Source of the DNA: Bacteroidales bacterium
GTDB taxonomy: Bacteria > Bacteroidota > Bacteroidia > Bacteroidales > PWNQ01
DNA: 32,466 bases
Assembly: GCA_021740245.1 (NCBI GenBank)
Contig: JAIPAE010000015.1
Location: 1 to 32,466, forward strand
Reading direction: 5' to 3'
The notes beneath the pieces are model-generated. The model was not told the DNA's origin. It saw only the letters and a program-made list of their open reading frames with translations, and did no database searches. Made by a program: the position numbers and the translations under genes. Numbering within the stretch: the first letter of the stretch is position 1; every line of letters begins with the position of its first letter. This document shows positions 1-7,141 of this stretch, piece by piece.

Positions 1-40
1 GTGATATCCGGGGCTAACGGTGAGTTCTTAAGACACGAAC

Positions 41-76
41 AAAAAAACGCCGGAGTAAAGGTCTTACTCCGGCGTT
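41..76 (-). terminator. Factor-independent terminator of the 2-oxoacid oxidoreductase operon
   Basis: A perfect 13-bp inverted repeat (46-58 with 64-76, loop 59-63) is followed, on the minus strand, by a run of T (plus-strand A at 41-47). It lies about 20 bp past the stop of the gamma-subunit gene. The GC-rich stem plus U-tract is a classical intrinsic terminator and marks the end of the leftward operon. The stem is flanked by A on the left only, so it works best for leftward transcription. Confidence 0.9.
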
Positions 77-97
77 GATATTTATCTTCAAGTTATT

Positions 98-649
98 CTA
101 TAATTTCTGAATTTCCTGAACGATCTCCAGTCCGCGATGGATGGCTTTTTCGTTATCAGGGATCATATGGTGATAACGCTTCGGCAGTGATTTTTTCAGA
201 CCTAAGACCACATCATCCATATGCACCAGGTCTTTTACTTTAAGATAAGCACCCAGTACGATCATGTTAAAGACTTTTGCCATACCGATCTTCGAAGCTT
301 CATCTGTAGCATCAACACGATAAATATTGATATCTTTTCGTTCCGGATGACGCCTAATACCGTTACCGTCATAAAGCATTAGTCCACCAGGCTTGATCTC
401 GTTTTCGAATTTATCCATCGATTGCTGGTTCAGGATGATACCCGTATCAAAGGTGCTCAGGATAGGCGAAGATATCCGTTCATCACTGATGATCACCGTT
501 ACGTTGGCAGTACCGCCACGCATTTCCGGGCCGTAGGAGGGCATCCAGGATACTTCCTTGTCCTGCATCATGGCAGAATAGGCAAGAATCTTGCCCATGG
601 AAAGTACGCCTTGTCCACCAAAACCGGCTATGATTATTTCTTCAGTCAT
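98..649 (-). CDS. 2-oxoacid:ferredoxin oxidoreductase, gamma subunit
   Basis: This 183-residue protein matches the gamma subunit (catalytic gamma domain family) of pyruvate/2-oxoacid ferredoxin oxidoreductases. The N-terminal IIIAGFGGQGV glycine-rich motif (about residues 5-15) and the PSYGPEMRGGTANVTV segment (about 37-52) are diagnostic. With the alpha and beta subunits it forms the cytoplasmic enzyme that oxidatively decarboxylates a 2-oxoacid to acyl-CoA and reduces ferredoxin. It is the last gene of a four-gene operon, 28 bp after the beta gene, and is followed by an intrinsic terminator. Length is normal for a free-standing gamma subunit. The sequence does not decide whether the substrate is 2-oxoglutarate or branched-chain 2-oxoacids. 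Confidence 0.9.
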   Translation of the reverse strand: MTEEIIIAGFGGQGVLSMGKILAYSAMMQDKEVSWMPSYGPEMRGGTANVTVIISDERISSPILSTFDTGIILNQQSMDKFENEIKPGGLMLYDGNGIRRHPERKDINIYRVDATDEASKIGMAKVFNMIVLGAYLKVKDLVHMDDVVLGLKKSLPKRYHHMIPDNEKAIHRGLEIVQEIQKL

Positions 650-677
650 TGTTTCGATTTTTTTGGTTTAACGTCGA

Positions 678-1442
678 TTATTTTTCCTCAGGCACTTTAA
701 TGTCACCCAATGGATAAAAGGGGAACATATTATTCTCCATCCACTCATTGGCCTTGGTCGGGGTCATTTTCCAGCCGGAGTTACAGTTAGATACGATTTC
801 CACAAACTGTGTTCCTTTTTTCTCTTGTTGATACTGGAAAGCCTTTTTCAATGCTTTTTTAGCCTTTCTGACTTTGCCTGGTTTGTGAACAGCCTGACGG
901 GTAACGTAATAGGTTCCCGGGAGCTGAGCGACCAGCTCGGTCATCTTCAATGGGTTTCCCATCATCTTAAGATCACGACCGTATGGTGATGTGGAGGACT
1001 TCATGCCTTCCAGTGTGGTTGGTGCCATCTGACCTCCTGTCATGCCGTAAATACCGTTATTTACAAATACGATCACGATATTTTCACCACGGTTACAGGC
1101 ATGTATTGTTTCTGCTGTTCCGATGGCTGCAAGGTCGCCGTCACCCTGATATGTGAATACTGCATGATCAGGATACAGACGCGCAATGGCCGTAGCTAAT
1201 GCAGGTGCACGACCGTGTGCCGCTTCCTGAAAGTCTACATTAAAATAATCATACGCCAAAACAGAACAACCTACTGGAGCTATGCCAATTGTTTTATGCT
1301 GTATGTCAAGCTCTTCGATGATTTCGGCAACCAGACGATGCGCTGTACCGTGTCCACAACCCGGACAATAGTGCAGCACCTTGTCGGTCATTACCTTGCT
1401 TTTCTGATATACTAAATTTTCAGGTTTTTTGATATCTTCCAT
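678..1442 (-). CDS. 2-oxoacid:ferredoxin oxidoreductase, beta (thiamine-diphosphate) subunit
   Basis: A 254-residue beta subunit that binds thiamine diphosphate. It shows the N-terminal YCPGCGHG motif (about residues 25-32) and the ThDP/Mg motif GDGDLAAIGTAE followed by VNNGIYGMTGGQM (about 100-140). Its role is to form the hydroxyalkyl-ThDP intermediate from the 2-oxoacid. It starts 2 bp after the alpha stop, so the two are almost certainly translationally coupled. Length fits the VOR/KOR class of four-subunit enzymes rather than the single-chain pyruvate:ferredoxin oxidoreductase (about 1,200 residues). No cluster-binding domain is fused; the iron-sulfur clusters are supplied by the small ferredoxin-like gene upstream. 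Confidence 0.92.
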   Translation of the reverse strand: MEDIKKPENLVYQKSKVMTDKVLHYCPGCGHGTAHRLVAEIIEELDIQHKTIGIAPVGCSVLAYDYFNVDFQEAAHGRAPALATAIARLYPDHAVFTYQGDGDLAAIGTAETIHACNRGENIVIVFVNNGIYGMTGGQMAPTTLEGMKSSTSPYGRDLKMMGNPLKMTELVAQLPGTYYVTRQAVHKPGKVRKAKKALKKAFQYQQEKKGTQFVEIVSNCNSGWKMTPTKANEWMENNMFPFYPLGDIKVPEEK

Positions 1443-1444
1443 GA

Positions 1445-2530
1445 TTAACCTCCTATGAAATTTTTTTGTACCGCTTCCACAATTTCATTAGCTGAAGGGA
1501 TAATACCTCCCAGCCGGCCAAAATGTTCTGCAGGTACTTTTCCGTTTACAGCCAGCCTGACATCTTCTATCATCTGTCCGGCACTCATTTCTACTGAGAG
1601 TATACCTTTCACCTGTCCGGCCATCTCATGTAGTTTCTTTACAGGGAAGGGGAACAATGTGATGGGGCGTAACAGGCCCAGCTTAATACCGTTTTCACGC
1701 GCCTGTCTTACGGCTTTTTGAGCTATTCTGGAGCTGGTCCCGTATGCAACGAGTAAAAATTCCGCATCTTCACACATAATTTCTTCATAGCGTACTTCTT
1801 TTTCTTCCAGCTCCCGGTATTTGGCTTGTATTTTGTGATTTACTTTTTCTTGCTTGGCAGCATCCAGCTCTAACGAGGTGATCACATTGTGGTCTCGATC
1901 CGGACTTTTGCCATATGTTGCCCATGGGCATTGTTTGATAAGTTCTTCCATAGTACGGCGTGACTTTTCTTCAGTCAGTTCTACTTTTTCCATCATCTGT
2001 CCAATCGCTCCATCAGACAATATCATCGCCGGGTTTCTGTATTTAAATGCCAGGTCGAAACCAAGCTCAACAAAGTCATACATTTCCTGTACTGAAGAAG
2101 GTGCCAGTGTGATGAGTTTATAATCGCCGTGGCCACCACCTTTAACAGCCTGGAAATAATCGGACTGCCCGGGTTGGATAGTACCTAGTCCGGGGCCGCC
2201 GCGTACGACGTTTAATACTAAACAGGGCAGCTCTGCTCCTGCAATATAGGAAAGTCCTTCCTGCTTCAAACTGATACCAGGAGAAGATGAAGAGGTCATG
2301 GCCATTTTGCCGGCTCCGGCTGCTCCGTAAACCATGTTGATGGCAGCAATTTCACTCTCAGCCTGTAAAACAACCATGCCTGTGCGTTCATGTGGCTTTT
2401 CGGACATCAAATGCTCCATTACTTCACTCTGCGGTGTAATGGGATATCCGAAATATCCATCGGCCCCGGCACGAATTGCAGCCTCTGCCACAGCTTCGTT
2501 ACCTTTCATTAATCGGAGTTCTTTTTTCAT
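1445..2530 (-). CDS. vorB: 2-oxoacid:ferredoxin oxidoreductase, alpha subunit (VorB/KorA type)
   Basis: A 361-residue alpha subunit. The N-terminal domain carries the GYFGYPITPQSEVME signature (about residues 26-40), then QAESEIAAINMVYGAAGAG and TSSSSPGISLKQEGL, typical of the pyrimidine-binding domain. The C-terminal half (about 255-350) is the transketolase-C-like domain. Alpha subunits of this length in Bacteroidota are usually called VorB (3-methyl-2-oxobutanoate:ferredoxin oxidoreductase), but KorA of 2-oxoglutarate oxidoreductase is very similar, so substrate is uncertain. It sits between the ferredoxin-like subunit (25-bp gap) and the beta subunit (2-bp gap). The operon would give reduced ferredoxin and acyl-CoA, consistent with an anaerobic or low-oxygen lifestyle. 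Confidence 0.88.
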   Translation of the reverse strand: MKKELRLMKGNEAVAEAAIRAGADGYFGYPITPQSEVMEHLMSEKPHERTGMVVLQAESEIAAINMVYGAAGAGKMAMTSSSSPGISLKQEGLSYIAGAELPCLVLNVVRGGPGLGTIQPGQSDYFQAVKGGGHGDYKLITLAPSSVQEMYDFVELGFDLAFKYRNPAMILSDGAIGQMMEKVELTEEKSRRTMEELIKQCPWATYGKSPDRDHNVITSLELDAAKQEKVNHKIQAKYRELEEKEVRYEEIMCEDAEFLLVAYGTSSRIAQKAVRQARENGIKLGLLRPITLFPFPVKKLHEMAGQVKGILSVEMSAGQMIEDVRLAVNGKVPAEHFGRLGGIIPSANEIVEAVQKNFIGG

Positions 2531-2555
2531 GCCTTAAGATATTTTTTGATTTTTT

Positions 2556-2780
2556 TTAACTGATTTTTTTCTTGTAAACGGTGATCACACCATCCGGACA
2601 AACAACAGCACAATTGGCACAGCCAATACACGCGTCATTTTGCTTAATGGCATAGTGAAATCCTTTCGCGTTTACTTCTTTTGACATCGTAATTGTGTCT
2701 GTCGGACATGCTGATAAACATACCTCGCAGCCCTTACAGCGCTCTATATCAACTACTATGTCGCCTTTTGCTTTAGCCAT
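2556..2780 (-). CDS. 2 x [4Fe-4S] ferredoxin-like subunit of the 2-oxoacid oxidoreductase
   Basis: A 74-residue dicluster ferredoxin. Two CxxCxxCxxxCP motifs are visible: CKGCEVCLSACP (about residues 15-26) and CIGCANCAVVCP (about 51-62). It is the delta subunit that passes electrons from the ThDP site to free ferredoxin. It is the first gene of the operon, and a candidate promoter lies about 60 bp upstream. Although a 4Fe-4S protein of this size could be a free ferredoxin, the operon position ahead of alpha, beta and gamma makes the subunit role nearly certain. Confidence 0.93.
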   Translation of the reverse strand: MAKAKGDIVVDIERCKGCEVCLSACPTDTITMSKEVNAKGFHYAIKQNDACIGCANCAVVCPDGVITVYKKKIS

Positions 2781-2836
2781 ATCACTAAATCTCTTTATAT
2801 GATTATTACTACTTTATTAGGTGTATTTACACAGCA

Positions 2837-2844
2837 CGAAAGTA
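2837..2844 (-). promoter_or_regulatory. Candidate -7 element of the 2-oxoacid oxidoreductase operon
   Basis: On the minus strand the sequence reads TACTTTCG, one base off the Bacteroidota -7 consensus TAnnTTTG, about 57 bp before the ferredoxin-subunit ATG. The same octamer occurs ahead of the saccharopine-dehydrogenase-like gene at 5623. No clear -33 TTG is seen at the expected distance, so the call is moderate. Confidence 0.4.
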
Positions 2845-2948
2845 GCAAAAAAATCCGGATTTTATCTTTTACTCAGTATAAATTGCACAGATTTAGCTAT
2901 AGCTATTGCTTTCATGGGTATTTTGTGTGATGCGATGTTGCGGATTGC

Positions 2949-3011
2949 GAATTACGGATTATGAATTACGGATTATGAATTACGAATTACGAATTATGAA
3001 TTACGAATTTC
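2949..3011. repeat. Tandem 7-bp repeat, unit GAATTAC
   Basis: Nine consecutive 7-bp units lie here: GAATTAC, GGATTAT, GAATTAC, GGATTAT, GAATTAC, GAATTAC, GAATTAT, GAATTAC and a decayed GAATTTC. The period is uniform although two positions vary. The array is in the 379-bp gap between the divergent oxidoreductase operon start and the 3' end of the TIGR02757 gene. An open frame runs through it (2906-3109) only because of the repeat; it is not a gene. Three more units of the same heptamer occur at 5395-5415. Confidence 0.9.
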
Positions 3012-3097
3012 CTTTGCGAATAAGAATATACGAAATCCGCGTTAATTGGTGTGTAATTATCGAACTTAATGTCAACCATATTTATGAATGGACAAAA

Positions 3098-3141
3098 CTT
3101 GAACCTTAAACCTTGAACCTTAAACCTCGAACCTTAAACCT
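3098..3141. repeat. Tandem 14-bp repeat, three copies
   Basis: Three head-to-tail copies of a 14-bp unit CTTGAACCTTAAAC occur at 3098-3111, 3112-3125 and 3126-3139; the third has one change (CTC for CTT). The array ends 18 bp before the stop codon of the TIGR02757 gene. The rest of the 2781-3159 gap holds the heptamer array and AT-rich sequence with no gene that can be supported. Confidence 0.9.
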
Positions 3142-3159
3142 GATTCGTTCCGGACCAGG

Positions 3160-3927
3160 CTATAACTTTTCAAACACGCCGGTTCCGAATAGTGCGTAGT
3201 CATACTTCACCGGATCTTCCGGGTCGAATTTTTTTAGATTTTCCGTTACTTCTTCAACGGCTTTCCAGTCATTGATATTTCGGCTTAGTAACCCTAATTC
3301 CCGTGCAATGTGTGCTGAGTGAATGTCCAGCGGTAAATACAGAGCAGAAGGTGGTATCATTTTCCACAAACCAAAGTCCACACCAAATTCATCTTTTCTT
3401 ACCATCCAACGTAAAAACATGTTCAAACGATTGGCCGTGCTCCCTTTTAACGGATCAGCAATATGTTTCTCCGTACGTTTTTCATGTGGCATGCTAAAAA
3501 ATTCCTGTTTGAATTTTGATAAGGCCATTGCCATTCCATCTGATTTGACATATATGGTTTGGAAAAAACTACCTAATGTATCATGGTTTTTAAAAATATG
3601 TTGCAGTACTTTTACAAAATACCGGCAGTCGGTACTATTGAATGTGCGGTGTGCAAAATGATCAAAAACGGCCAGGTCCTTTTCTTCTGCTTGCTTTATG
3701 AATACAAAAGGCTGCATATCCATGCGTTCTAAAAGCTCTCTGGATTTCTTTATGATCGTGGCACGTTGCCCCCACGAAAAAACTGCTGAGAAAAAACCAG
3801 CAATTTCTATGTCTTGCTGATCATTAAACAAATGTGGAATTTGCACCGGGTCGTGTTTTATAAAGGATGATTGATTGTATTGCCTCACTTTGGCTTCCAG
3901 AAATTCTTTTAGTTCCTCTGTTTGCAT
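3160..3927 (-). CDS. TIGR02757 family protein (unknown function)
   Basis: A 255-residue protein recognised as the conserved TIGR02757/DUF2400 family, common in Bacteroidota and some epsilonproteobacteria. Visible family features are the HDPVQIPHLF segment near residue 26, EIAGFFSAVFSWGQRATIIKK (helical, about 41-61, described here only by position for its length), and PLDIHSAHIARELGLLSR near residue 210. Function is unknown; the fold is helical and has been compared with helix-hairpin-helix DNA-repair proteins, which is only a suggestion. The start at 3927 (MQTEEL...) is preferred over an upstream ATG at 3951 because a perfect -7 promoter element overlaps the extra codons. Confidence 0.8.
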   Translation of the reverse strand: MQTEELKEFLEAKVRQYNQSSFIKHDPVQIPHLFNDQQDIEIAGFFSAVFSWGQRATIIKKSRELLERMDMQPFVFIKQAEEKDLAVFDHFAHRTFNSTDCRYFVKVLQHIFKNHDTLGSFFQTIYVKSDGMAMALSKFKQEFFSMPHEKRTEKHIADPLKGSTANRLNMFLRWMVRKDEFGVDFGLWKMIPPSALYLPLDIHSAHIARELGLLSRNINDWKAVEEVTENLKKFDPEDPVKYDYALFGTGVFEKL

Positions 3928-3931
3928 TGGA

Positions 3932-3939
3932 CAAAGATA
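3932..3939 (-). promoter_or_regulatory. Exact -7 element; transcript would be (almost) leaderless
   Basis: On the minus strand the octamer TATCTTTG matches TAnnTTTG exactly and ends 4 bp before the ATG at 3927. Transcription would begin at or within a few bases of the start codon, giving a leaderless or nearly leaderless mRNA for the TIGR02757 gene. No good -33 TTG is seen at 19-21 bp, which lowers confidence. Confidence 0.5.
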
Positions 3940-3986
3940 GATAATCTGCAAAATAGCTCAGATATCAAATAGAGTGATATCCCTGT

Positions 3987-4502
3987 TTACTTTGTGTCAA
4001 TTTGATTTTGTTTAATATTCTCAAATATCTCATACACCACCGGACATATTGCTGTATTTTTAATTGAAACATCCAGTGCCTGATAGAACTTTATGCGATC
4101 GGTTAATGGATAGTCACGACAGGAGCGGGGGCGATGGTTGTAGATGCTGCAATAGTTGTCTTTTCCCAGAAAAGGGCACGGCTGCTCCCGGAATACGTAA
4201 TCATCATCTTCATCGAAGCTAAAATACTGTTCTATAAGCTTTGAGGGCTTTTTTTTCAGATGTTTTGCTATACGGTTAATATCCTGGTAAGTGATAATCG
4301 GGCTGATGGATTTACAACAATTGGCACATTCCAGGCAATCCGCTTCTTCAAACTTCCTGTGATGTAATTGATGCACGATATCATCCAGGTTGCGGGTATT
4401 CAGTTGTTTTAGTTTTTTTACCAGATTTTTGTTGGCCTTTTTTTGCCGTGCAGCCTTTTCTTTAAGTTGTTTTGCGCTGAAATCACGGGTAATCCGCCCC
4501 AT
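3987..4502 (-). CDS. YkgJ-type cysteine-cluster protein
   Basis: A 171-residue protein with the CxxCxxCC signature of the YkgJ (putative zinc- or iron-chelating) family: CLECANCCKS at about residues 56-65, followed by CPFLGKDNYCSIYNHRPRSC (about 106-125), which supplies more conserved cysteines. The N-terminal 50 residues are very rich in lysine and probably helical. Metal binding is a family prediction; the biological role is not known. Its ATG overlaps the stop of the TerB/DnaJ gene by one base (TGATG), so the two are translationally coupled and probably cotranscribed. Confidence 0.82.
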   Translation of the reverse strand: MGRITRDFSAKQLKEKAARQKKANKNLVKKLKQLNTRNLDDIVHQLHHRKFEEADCLECANCCKSISPIITYQDINRIAKHLKKKPSKLIEQYFSFDEDDDYVFREQPCPFLGKDNYCSIYNHRPRSCRDYPLTDRIKFYQALDVSIKNTAICPVVYEIFENIKQNQIDTK

Positions 4503-5248
4503 CAGCTTTTTCCTCTTTGCTTTTTGATCTGTTCATAAGCAGCGCTGATCTTCTGAAATTTTTCTTTTGCTGCTTTTTGGACATCCTCACCAAGATGGCT
4601 TACCTTATCCGGATGATATTTTACGGCCATTTTGCGATATGCCTTTTTGACATCATCCATAGAGGCAGCAGGGTCAACTTCCAGAATTTTATAGGCACTG
4701 TCTGTTTCCTTAACAAACATTGCTTTGATGGAATTGAAATCAGTATTGCTGATTCCCATTCCTCTTGCTATCGTTTTTAAAAGACTGACTTCGGACTGAA
4801 CAACTTCGCCATCGGATTGAGCAATACCAAAAAGATAATGCATGAGCTGAAGCCGGGAGGAGTAATCCATATTCATCCGTATCTGGGTGGATACATCATA
4901 AACCGGTACTTCCTGCTGCAGGATCTCACGCAGAATTTGTAATTGTTCCGTTGCTTGTTCCTTACCAAACTGCCGGATAAAAAACTGCTTTACATAATCC
5001 AGCTCGGAGCGTTTTACTTTATTATCCGCTTTCATAATAGCTGCTGTTAGCACCAATAAGCTCATACTAAAGTCTCCACGCCCTGTCCTGCGTCCTTGGC
5101 CTTGTTGTTGCGGATCACCCTGTACAACATAATCACCGCTTTGCATATTGTCATACATGGAACCAAATACAAATCCCAGTATTGCTCCTATCGGCCCCCC
5201 AAAAGCCCAGCCAAGGCCTCCTCCTATCCATTTGCCGTATTTTGCCAT
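4502..5248 (-). CDS. TerB-like/DnaJ-domain protein (DjlA-like)
   Basis: A 248-residue protein with three parts: a glycine-rich hydrophobic N terminus (about 1-33; [19 protein letters not shown]) that may contact the membrane, a central TerB-like helical domain (about 55-165), and a C-terminal J domain (about 180-245) with the HPD tripeptide in [11 protein letters not shown]. This architecture is that of DjlA-type co-chaperones, which stimulate DnaK through the J domain. Compared with E. coli DjlA the N-terminal anchor is short and glycine-rich rather than a clear single transmembrane helix. It is the first gene of a two-gene unit with the YkgJ-type protein. Confidence 0.85.
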   Translation of the reverse strand: MAKYGKWIGGGLGWAFGGPIGAILGFVFGSMYDNMQSGDYVVQGDPQQQGQGRRTGRGDFSMSLLVLTAAIMKADNKVKRSELDYVKQFFIRQFGKEQATEQLQILREILQQEVPVYDVSTQIRMNMDYSSRLQLMHYLFGIAQSDGEVVQSEVSLLKTIARGMGISNTDFNSIKAMFVKETDSAYKILEVDPAASMDDVKKAYRKMAVKYHPDKVSHLGEDVQKAAKEKFQKISAAYEQIKKQRGKS

Positions 5249-5394
5249 AATTCTCTGTTTTAAACAACAAAATTACGAAAATCATTTAAAACATTGTTCC
5301 GGATGTAGACAGAACTTCTAAATATAACCGGTAGTTTTAACAGTCCACTTTACTTTGTTTATAGAATCACGCAAATTTGCTTGTTGTGGGATGC

Positions 5395-5536
5395 GAATTA
5401 CGAATTATGAATTATACGAGTTGAGGAGTGATGATGCGTTGATGCGACTTAGAGACATAGAGACGAAGAGAACTAAGAGACTTTAGCGAACGTAGCGACT
5501 TGAGCGACTTCGGCGATGATGCGTTTATGCGATGAT
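5395..5536. repeat. Mosaic of short tandem repeats
   Basis: The 417-bp gap between two divergent genes contains a patchwork of short repeats: three GAATTAC/T heptamers (5395-5415), GATGCG-type units (about 5432-5448 and 5516-5535), AGAGAC/GAAGAG units (about 5451-5485), and GCGAACGTAGCGACTTGAGCGA-like units given here by position (about 5488-5511). The same classes of unit, in a similar order, recur at 12381-12520. No ORF or RNA gene can be supported in 5249-5665. Confidence 0.8.
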
Positions 5537-5553
5537 CCCGACCGCAGGTCGGG
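5537..5553. repeat. Short perfect palindrome (7-bp stem, 3-base loop)
   Basis: CCCGACC-GCA-GGTCGGG forms a perfect GC-rich hairpin of 17 bp. It is not followed by a T-run on either strand, so it is not a standard terminator; it sits at the edge of the repeat mosaic and resembles the small dispersed palindromes common in Bacteroidota intergenic DNA. Confidence 0.75.
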
Positions 5554-5622
5554 TTCAATCACATTCTGCATTTATAGGCTAAAATAATTCATAGACTTTT
5601 TTTTATAATTCATTAATTTTTT

Positions 5623-5630
5623 TACTTTCG
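5623..5630 (+). promoter_or_regulatory. Candidate -7 element of the saccharopine-dehydrogenase-like gene
   Basis: TACTTTCG, one mismatch to TAnnTTTG, 35 bp before the ATG at 5666. The upstream flank is T-rich with no clean TTG at 19-21 bp. Confidence 0.4.
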
Positions 5631-5665
5631 CCTTGATGAACTACCATTAATAAATCGTTTACTTT

Positions 5666-7003
5666 ATGAATAAAATTCTTATCCTTGGAGCAGGAATGTC
5701 TTCATCAACATTGATCCGATACTTGCTGGATCATTCCTGTGAATATGACTGGAAAATTACAGTAGGTGATAAAGATGCTGAATTAGCTAATTCAAAGATC
5801 AATGGACATGAAAATGCTATAGCCGTTGAATTTGATATTTTTGATGAAGGAAGTCGCCGGAAGCTGATTGGCGAACACGATGTTGTGGTATCTATGCTAC
5901 CTGCCCGCATGCATCCATTAGTAGCGAATGATTGCGTTATATTGAAGAAGCACATGGTGACAGCTTCATATGTTTCCAAAGAAGTAAAAGAACTGGATCA
6001 GAAAGCTCGCGAAAGTGGCATCGTCATGTTAAATGAATTAGGTGTTGATCCGGGTATCGACCATATGTCAGCCATGAAACTGGTTGATGATATTCGCAAC
6101 AAAGGAGGAAAGATACTTTTATTTAAATCATCTACCGGTGGACTGATAGCTCCTGAATACGATACGAACCCATGGAATTACAAGTTTACATGGAACCCCC
6201 GAAATGTTGTGCTTGCAGGGCAGGGGACATCTATGTTTATCCGTAACGGGCGCTATAAATACATTCCGTATCACAAACTTTTTGGTCGTGTTGAGAAAAC
6301 TACAGTTTTGGATTATGGCGAGTTTGAGGTTTATCCTAACCGCGATTCATTGAAATATCGTGAAATATATGGCTTACAGGATATCCCCACTATTTTCAGG
6401 GGGACTCTGCGCCGCCCGGGATTCTGTAAAGCGTGGGATATTTTTGTGCAACTGGGAATGACGGACGATAATTATCAAATGCAGGATGTAGAATCCATGA
6501 CTTGGAGACAGTTTATCAATAGTTTTCTGCGTTATGAGCCAAAGACTAATGTGGAGGATAAACTGTGTGATTATTTGGGATTGGACCCTGATGGTGAGGT
6601 TATGCAAAAGCTGAAATGGCTTGGTATATTTGATGATAAGCCCGTGGGCTTGAATACAGGTTCTCCGGCTCAGATACTTCAAAAGCTGTTGGAAGATAAA
6701 TGGATGTTGGAACCCGGTGATAAGGATATGATTGCTATGCAACACAAAATAGAATATGAAATAGATGGCAAACGCAGGCTCATTACTTCTTCCATGGCAA
6801 CCATCGGTCAGGATGCGCCGCATACGGCGATGTCTGTTACTGTCGGAACTCCTGTTGCTATTGCCGTTAAGCTTTTACTGGCCGGTAAGATCAATTTGAA
6901 AGGCGTTCATATTCCTATTAAACCGGAATTGTACAGCCCGATTTTAAAAGAACTGGAAGATGCCGGAATTCGTTTTGTAGATGAAGAAACAGAAGTAGAA
7001 TAA
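5666..7003 (+). CDS. Saccharopine dehydrogenase-like oxidoreductase
   Basis: A 445-residue protein of the saccharopine dehydrogenase/reductase family. A Rossmann motif opens it (ILILGAGMSSSTLIRYL, about residues 4-20) and VVVSMLPARMHPLVANDC (about 73-90) is the typical continuation. NELGVDPGIDHMSAMKLVDD (about 127-146) and SSTGGLIAPEYDTNPWNYKF (about 162-181) are family signatures of the saccharopine reductase (glutamate-forming) type. Predicted role: NAD(P)-dependent interconversion involving saccharopine in lysine metabolism, or a related carboxy-amine dehydrogenase. No LKR, lysine or polyamine gene lies nearby, so the substrate is inferred from family only. It stands alone, with its own promoter candidate. 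Confidence 0.85.
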   Translation: MNKILILGAGMSSSTLIRYLLDHSCEYDWKITVGDKDAELANSKINGHENAIAVEFDIFDEGSRRKLIGEHDVVVSMLPARMHPLVANDCVILKKHMVTASYVSKEVKELDQKARESGIVMLNELGVDPGIDHMSAMKLVDDIRNKGGKILLFKSSTGGLIAPEYDTNPWNYKFTWNPRNVVLAGQGTSMFIRNGRYKYIPYHKLFGRVEKTTVLDYGEFEVYPNRDSLKYREIYGLQDIPTIFRGTLRRPGFCKAWDIFVQLGMTDDNYQMQDVESMTWRQFINSFLRYEPKTNVEDKLCDYLGLDPDGEVMQKLKWLGIFDDKPVGLNTGSPAQILQKLLEDKWMLEPGDKDMIAMQHKIEYEIDGKRRLITSSMATIGQDAPHTAMSVTVGTPVAIAVKLLLAGKINLKGVHIPIKPELYSPILKELEDAGIRFVDEETEVE

Positions 7004-7031
7004 CAGCTACTGACATTCATATATTCCGATC

Positions 7032-7125
7032 AGCCGAATTTGTAATTCGACTGCTAAACATTGTCAAATACGAAAAGTAAAATGCGTATATAGTTACAAA
7101 ATAAAGATGAATTACAAATTCAGCT
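7032..7125. repeat. Inverted repeat between convergent genes
   Basis: Two 17-bp arms, 7032-7048 (AGCCGAATTTGTAATTC) and 7109-7125, are inverted copies with one mismatch, separated by 60 bp. Each arm is itself a small palindrome (GAATT-TGT-AATTC). The element lies between the convergent ends of the saccharopine-dehydrogenase-like gene and the membrane protein gene. It has the form of a REP- or MITE-like element; it lacks the GC stem and T-run of an intrinsic terminator, though it could impede transcription from both sides. Confidence 0.6.
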
Positions 7126-7141
7126 TATCATTTATAAAAAG

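Noticed and set aside
2906-3109. Open reading frame of 67 codons on the plus strand
   Set aside because: It translates the 7-bp repeat array into repeated ITDYELRIMNYE-type peptide, and lacks any domain or ribosome-binding signal.
2949-3141. Possible CRISPR array
   Set aside because: Units are 7-14 bp with no unique spacers and no cas genes are nearby.
5537-5553. Terminator hairpin in the divergent gap
   Set aside because: The palindrome has no T-run on either side and lies between divergent gene starts, where no transcript should end.
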